DNA from: JAICWP01 sp035935775
GTDB taxonomy: Bacteria > Acidobacteriota > Terriglobia > Terriglobales > Acidobacteriaceae
Direction: 5' to 3'
DNA: 17,126 nt
NCBI GenBank assembly: GCA_035935775.1
Contig: DASYWT010000036.1
Span: forward strand, 1-17,126
Position numbers and translations under genes: made by a program. The notes below the pieces were generated by a model. The model saw nothing but the letters and a program-made list of their open reading frames with translations, searched no databases and was not told the origin of the DNA. Shown piece after piece: positions 13,793 through 17,126 of the stretch; position 1 is the stretch's first letter; each line of letters opens with the position of its first letter.

Positions 13793-15586
13793 TTAAGCGA
13801 CAACATACTTGCCAGCTTCGATCACCCTCTGCGCGATCTTCTGCCGCAGGGCAACCGTGTTGTAGGGCTCATGTTTTCCCAGCCGGCGCAGCACCGCCAT
13901 ATACGAGCGCAGTGTGTCGCCTTCGCTGACCGCCGCGATCACCTTGCGGGCAGCGCTTTCGATGCGCTCCATGCCGCCAGCCATATATACCTGTGCCATC
14001 GCGATGGAGTGGGCCACCGCGGTTTCGCCGTGCTGCGCCGCCAGTTTCTGTGCCCGCAGCAAGGCGGACTCCATGGCATAGGTCTCGATGGCCATGTTGG
14101 CAATCGCGCCCATGAGTTCCTGCTGCTCCTGGATAGCCTGCATGTACTTTTGCATGGCAATCCCGGCGGCGAACAGGCCGATCTTCTTGCCGTTGGCCAG
14201 CAGCTTGCGCTCGGCGGCAAAAGCTCCGTCGGCACCGTCGTCGGCAGCCGCGCCGCCCAGCACCTCGTCCATCAGCTTCTTCATGGCCGCCATGAAGGGC
14301 AGTGCCCCGGATGCCGCCTTCTTCAGCAGGAAGCCGGTGATGATCAGGCGATTGATTTCGTTGGTCCCCTCGAAAATGCGGTTGATGCGGGAATCGCGGT
14401 AGGCTCGCTCTGCCGGATATTCCTCCACAAAGCCGTAGCCGCCGAAGATCTGCACCATCTCGTCCACTACAAAATCAACGAACTCCGAGCCCCACACTTT
14501 GATAATGGAGCACTCGATGGCGTACTCATCAATGATCTTGCGCACCTGCGCCAAGTCGTGGGCTGACTGGAGCTGCGCGATAGCCGCATCCACCATGCCC
14601 ACGGTGCGGTATACCATCGCCTCGCCAGTGAAAACTCCGGCCGCAATGTCCGCCAGCTTTTCGCGAATCAGCCCGAAATCGGCAATAACTTTGCCGAAGG
14701 CCTTGCGCTGCTTGGCATAGCCAACGGCGCTCTCAAGGCAACGCCGGGCCGAGCCCACGCAACCCGCCCCCAGTTTGAATCGCCCCACGTTCAGCGGATT
14801 GAAAGCGATCAGGTGCCCCTTGCCTACTTCTCCCAGAACGTTTTCCACGGGCACCTGACAGTCGTTGAGGATAAGCGGGCAGGTGGAGGAGCCGCGAATG
14901 CCCATCTTGTGCTCTTCCGCACCTGCTGCGAACCCGGGAAAGTTGCGTTCGATCAGGAAAGCCGTGAACTTCTCCCCGTTCACCTTGGCGAACACCGTGA
15001 ACAGGTCGGCGAAGCCGGCGTTCGTGATCCACATCTTTTCTCCGTTCAGGATGTAGTGCTTCCCGTCCGCTGCCAGCTCCGCCCGGGTGCGCACGTTCAG
15101 CGAATCCGACCCCGAGGAGGACTCCGATAGCGCGAAGGCGCCGACGATTTCGCCGCTCGCCAGCCTGGGCAAATATTTCTTTTTCTGCTCTTCCGTGCCG
15201 AAGTAAACCAGGGGCAGGGTGCCGATGCAGGTGTGCGCGCCCCAAGTGGTGCTGAAGCCGCCATAGACTGCGAGCCGGTCGGCAATGATCGCAGAGGTCA
15301 CCTTATCCATCTGCGTTCCGCCGTACTCTTCGGGGATATCCACCGAGCTGAGCCCCAGCTCGCCCGCCTTCCTCACCAACTCCCGGTTGATGGAGAATTC
15401 CTTTTGTTCCATCTTCTCGATGTTGGGGATGATTTCGTTCTTGGCAAATTCCTCCGCCGTCTGCGCGATCAGCGTGTGCTGCTCTGTGAAATCTTCAGGC
15501 GTAAAAACTTCCTCCGGCTTGCGCTCCTCCAGCAGAAAGCTGCCGCCCGCAATCTTTGCCGCGGGTGTTGTCGTCGCTGTGGCCAT
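13793..15586 (-). CDS. acyl-CoA dehydrogenase, FadE-like (about 600-residue type)
   Basis: A 597-residue FAD enzyme that introduces the alpha-beta double bond into acyl-CoA, the first step of beta-oxidation. It starts at ATG 15586 with GGGAGG seven bases upstream. The N-terminal helical domain covers about 35-148. The middle strand domain carries the signature GAFALSESSSGSD (149-161) and MWITNA (185-190). The C-terminal helical domain carries QRKAFGK (293-299) and IFGGYGFVEEYPAERAYRD (380-398). The catalytic Glu is E406 in IFEGTNE. The extra C-terminal region of about 170 residues (430-597) is as in VLCAD/ACAD9 and Bacillus FadE, so long-chain substrates are likely, but this is inferred. It lies 85 bp downstream of the SDR gene on the same strand, probably one operon. 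Confidence 0.93.
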   Translation of the reverse strand: MATATTTPAAKIAGGSFLLEERKPEEVFTPEDFTEQHTLIAQTAEEFAKNEIIPNIEKMEQKEFSINRELVRKAGELGLSSVDIPEEYGGTQMDKVTSAIIADRLAVYGGFSTTWGAHTCIGTLPLVYFGTEEQKKKYLPRLASGEIVGAFALSESSSGSDSLNVRTRAELAADGKHYILNGEKMWITNAGFADLFTVFAKVNGEKFTAFLIERNFPGFAAGAEEHKMGIRGSSTCPLILNDCQVPVENVLGEVGKGHLIAFNPLNVGRFKLGAGCVGSARRCLESAVGYAKQRKAFGKVIADFGLIREKLADIAAGVFTGEAMVYRTVGMVDAAIAQLQSAHDLAQVRKIIDEYAIECSIIKVWGSEFVDFVVDEMVQIFGGYGFVEEYPAERAYRDSRINRIFEGTNEINRLIITGFLLKKAASGALPFMAAMKKLMDEVLGGAAADDGADGAFAAERKLLANGKKIGLFAAGIAMQKYMQAIQEQQELMGAIANMAIETYAMESALLRAQKLAAQHGETAVAHSIAMAQVYMAGGMERIESAARKVIAAVSEGDTLRSYMAVLRRLGKHEPYNTVALRQKIAQRVIEAGKYVVA

Positions 15587-15671
15587 ATCTATACCTCCCT
15601 GGCTTCACTGTCGTGATTTCAGATGTGAACTCTAATTCCGACACCATGCCTTTGAAGCTTGAAACCTCTGC

Positions 15672-16457
15672 TCAGGCGGACGTTTTCAATATTTGCGTGT
15701 TCGCCTGCAGCCGGCGCATGCCGCGCAGCCAGCGCTCATAATCCGTAGCCTTGCGGCGGAAAAATTCCGCCACCTCGGGGTGCGGCAGTATCAGAAAGCG
15801 CTCTTCCGCCAACCCTTTCACCACTTCTTCCGCCACCTGCTCCGGCTCCAGCGCGCCCTCCAGCAGGAAAGCGCCGCCCCCGAACTCGGCGCGCTTCAGC
15901 ATGTCGGTGCGCACCCCCTGCGGACACAAGGCCGAGACCTTGATGCCCTGGTCTCCATGGGTGATCAAAATCCATTCCGCCAAAGCCAGGGCGGCGTGCT
16001 TGGTCACGGCGTAGGGCGCCGAGCCGATTTGGGTGAGCAGACCCGCCGCGGAAACGGTCTGCAGCAGGTATCCCTCGTGGCACGCCAGCATGTGCGGCAA
16101 AACTGCCCGCGCCGCGTACACGTGCGCCATCACATTCACCTCCCAGCTGCGCGACCACTCCTCGTCCGCTGCCTCTACGCCTCCCTTCGCGCCCACCCCG
16201 GCATTGGAACAGAAAAGATCTATGACCCCGAACTCCTTTATTACCTGCTCCACCAGCCGGACCACCTCCGGCTCGCGCGCCATGTTGACTGCGACGGCCT
16301 TAGCGCCTATTTCTTTCGCCACCTGCTCGGCAGCCGTGCCCTGAACGTCGGCTACGACCACTGCGCGCGCGCCCTCAGCGGCGAAGCGCCGGCACAGGGC
16401 ACGCCCGATCCCGTTTCCCCCGCCCGTTACCACAACTACTTTGCTCATTAACTGCAT
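15672..16457 (-). CDS. SDR-family NAD(P)-dependent oxidoreductase
   Basis: A 261-residue classical short-chain dehydrogenase starting at ATG 16457 with GGGAGGAG seven bases upstream. The cofactor loop is TGGGNGIG (11-18). An Asp at the end of strand 2 (VVVADV, D37) suggests NAD(H) rather than NADP(H). The structural NAG is at 85-87, and Asn108 sits in EVNVMAH. The catalytic triad is Ser136, Tyr149 and Lys153 (YAVTK). The C-terminal extension after residue 220 (ILPHPEVAEFFRRKATDYERWLRGMRRL) is basic and resembles that of SDRs found next to acyl-CoA dehydrogenases. It is the first gene of the presumed operon with the downstream acyl-CoA dehydrogenase. It may act on a hydroxyacyl-CoA or an alcohol/ketone substrate; this is not shown by the sequence. 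Confidence 0.92.
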   Translation of the reverse strand: MQLMSKVVVVTGGGNGIGRALCRRFAAEGARAVVVADVQGTAAEQVAKEIGAKAVAVNMAREPEVVRLVEQVIKEFGVIDLFCSNAGVGAKGGVEAADEEWSRSWEVNVMAHVYAARAVLPHMLACHEGYLLQTVSAAGLLTQIGSAPYAVTKHAALALAEWILITHGDQGIKVSALCPQGVRTDMLKRAEFGGGAFLLEGALEPEQVAEEVVKGLAEERFLILPHPEVAEFFRRKATDYERWLRGMRRLQANTQILKTSA

Positions 16458-16975
16458 ATCTGCGCTCCTCCCGCTGGTGCTTTCGGTTTTCGAGCAATGC
16501 CGCTGCGGAAGACGAACCCGAAGTCAATTATGCGCCAGGCAAATACCGGGACCGGTACTCTCCGACCCATTACTACACCATTCCCCGTGCAATTGCAGTG
16601 ACCATTTCTGGCCGGAGGCCCACGACAAAAACCTGCTTCGGTCTTCTGGAAATATCAACTATCGCGCCTGCCCCCGCGGCACCGGCCACGTCGCTCCTGG
16701 ATGTCCCAGCCAAGCCCCCGGTCTGTAAAGCCGGGCGGTTATCAGCTCCGATTCCCCCGCAAGAGGAGCTGCGGGCCGCCAAGGACGAGTCCAACCGCGC
16801 TCACGAACGCGCACAGCAAGCAAAAGACTGAAAATCAGTGCGCTCGGCATTCAATAATTTTGAGAATGTGACGAGTGCGCGAGCTCCATCTTTGTACTTA
16901 TGCGCCCTCCGGTTCACGCCCATGGTACGCATGATCCCAGCGGCACGGCGGTATAATTCTGCAGGTAGCCACCCT
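16458..16975. other. 518-bp intergenic region, no recognised gene
   Basis: Short open frames exist on both strands (for example 16598-16831 plus and 16573-16794 minus). None has a good ribosome site with a recognisable product, so I call no gene. The left part must contain the promoter for the SDR operon (minus strand), and the right end has the tRNA-Leu promoter. A degraded small gene cannot be excluded. Confidence 0.5.
16952..16957 (+). promoter_or_regulatory. -10 box of the tRNA-Leu promoter
   Basis: A perfect TATAAT ends 18 bases before the first base of the tRNA, giving a short leader of about 10-12 bases. No good -35 hexamer lies at 16-18 bp, so activation or another upstream element may contribute. 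Confidence 0.55.
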
Positions 16976-17060
16976 GCGAAAGTGGCGGAATTGGCAGACG
17001 CACCAGACTTAGGATCTGGCGGGGAAACCCATGGGGGTTCGAGTCCCCCCTTTCGCACCA
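16976..17060 (+). tRNA. tRNA-Leu (UAG), CCA encoded
   Basis: An 85-base class II tRNA. The acceptor stem GCGAAAG/CTTTCGC pairs perfectly. The anticodon stem-loop is CCAGA-CTTAGGA-TCTGG with anticodon TAG. The long variable arm contains GGG-AAA-CCC. The T arm is GGGGG-TTCGAGT-CCCCC, and ACCA is encoded at the 3' end. It decodes CUN leucine codons. Confidence 0.96.
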
Positions 17061-17126
17061 CTCACTTGCAGCATCTTCCGTTTCCTGCTCCGATTCCGGT
17101 TGCGCCTGGGTTGCGGATGGTTGCAG

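Noticed and set aside
16598..16831. Plus-strand frame of 77 residues with a polar, helical end
   Set aside because: No ribosome site, no recognisable family, and a competing minus-strand frame of similar quality.
16801..17061. Minus-strand open frame reading GGLEPPWVSPPDPKSGASANSATFA
   Set aside because: It is the antisense translation of the tRNA-Leu gene, a well-known false protein.

Overview
The window is a high-GC (roughly 60% by eye) bacterial chromosome segment. Several gene families point towards Acidobacteriota: a sigma factor paired with a zinc-finger anti-sigma factor that ends in Asp-box repeats, a FadR-type regulator, exported DUF2844, DUF3443 and DUF4397 proteins, and a HoxN/NixA-type nickel permease. 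This phylum call is an inference from family content, not from a marker gene. I see no phage, transposon, CRISPR array or rRNA. It reads as ordinary chromosome with an accessory patch in the middle.

Layout. Positions 1-3600 are all on the minus strand. In transcription order they hold a FadR-type GntR regulator, an ECF-like sigma factor, a membrane anti-sigma factor with a C-terminal extracytoplasmic Asp-box domain, and the first 162 residues of a Gfo/Idh/MocA oxidoreductase cut by the window edge. At 3581-4600 is an exported YncE-like beta-propeller with a CTTAAG-N5-CTTAAG dyad upstream. Positions about 4700-5560 form a lower-GC patch with a four-helix membrane protein. It is followed by a GNAT acetyltransferase (plus), two small soluble proteins (minus), and a nickel/cobalt permease (plus) with a hairpin-rich leader. 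Positions 7751-8705 carry three small minus-strand genes: NIPSNAP, a two-helix membrane protein and DUF1330. An initiator tRNA-fMet lies at 8908-8984.

Positions 9199-11942 are a plus-strand block of exported proteins: DUF2844, then a DUF3443 lipoprotein that has the two DTGS motifs of a bilobal (pepsin-like) aspartic protease, then a DUF4397 lipoprotein. The same 17-bp word, embedded in 10-bp-phased TTTAC repeats, sits about 120-135 bp upstream of the first and the last of these genes. It resembles an OmpR/CpxR-type operator, so the block may be an envelope regulon under a two-component regulator. This is the most interesting signal in the window.

Positions 12013-16457 (minus) carry a divergent ABC1/UbiB-family kinase-like protein and an SDR dehydrogenase followed by a FadE-like acyl-CoA dehydrogenase, probably a fatty-acid or acyl-CoA oxidation operon. 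The window closes with a tRNA-Leu(UAG) at 16976-17060.
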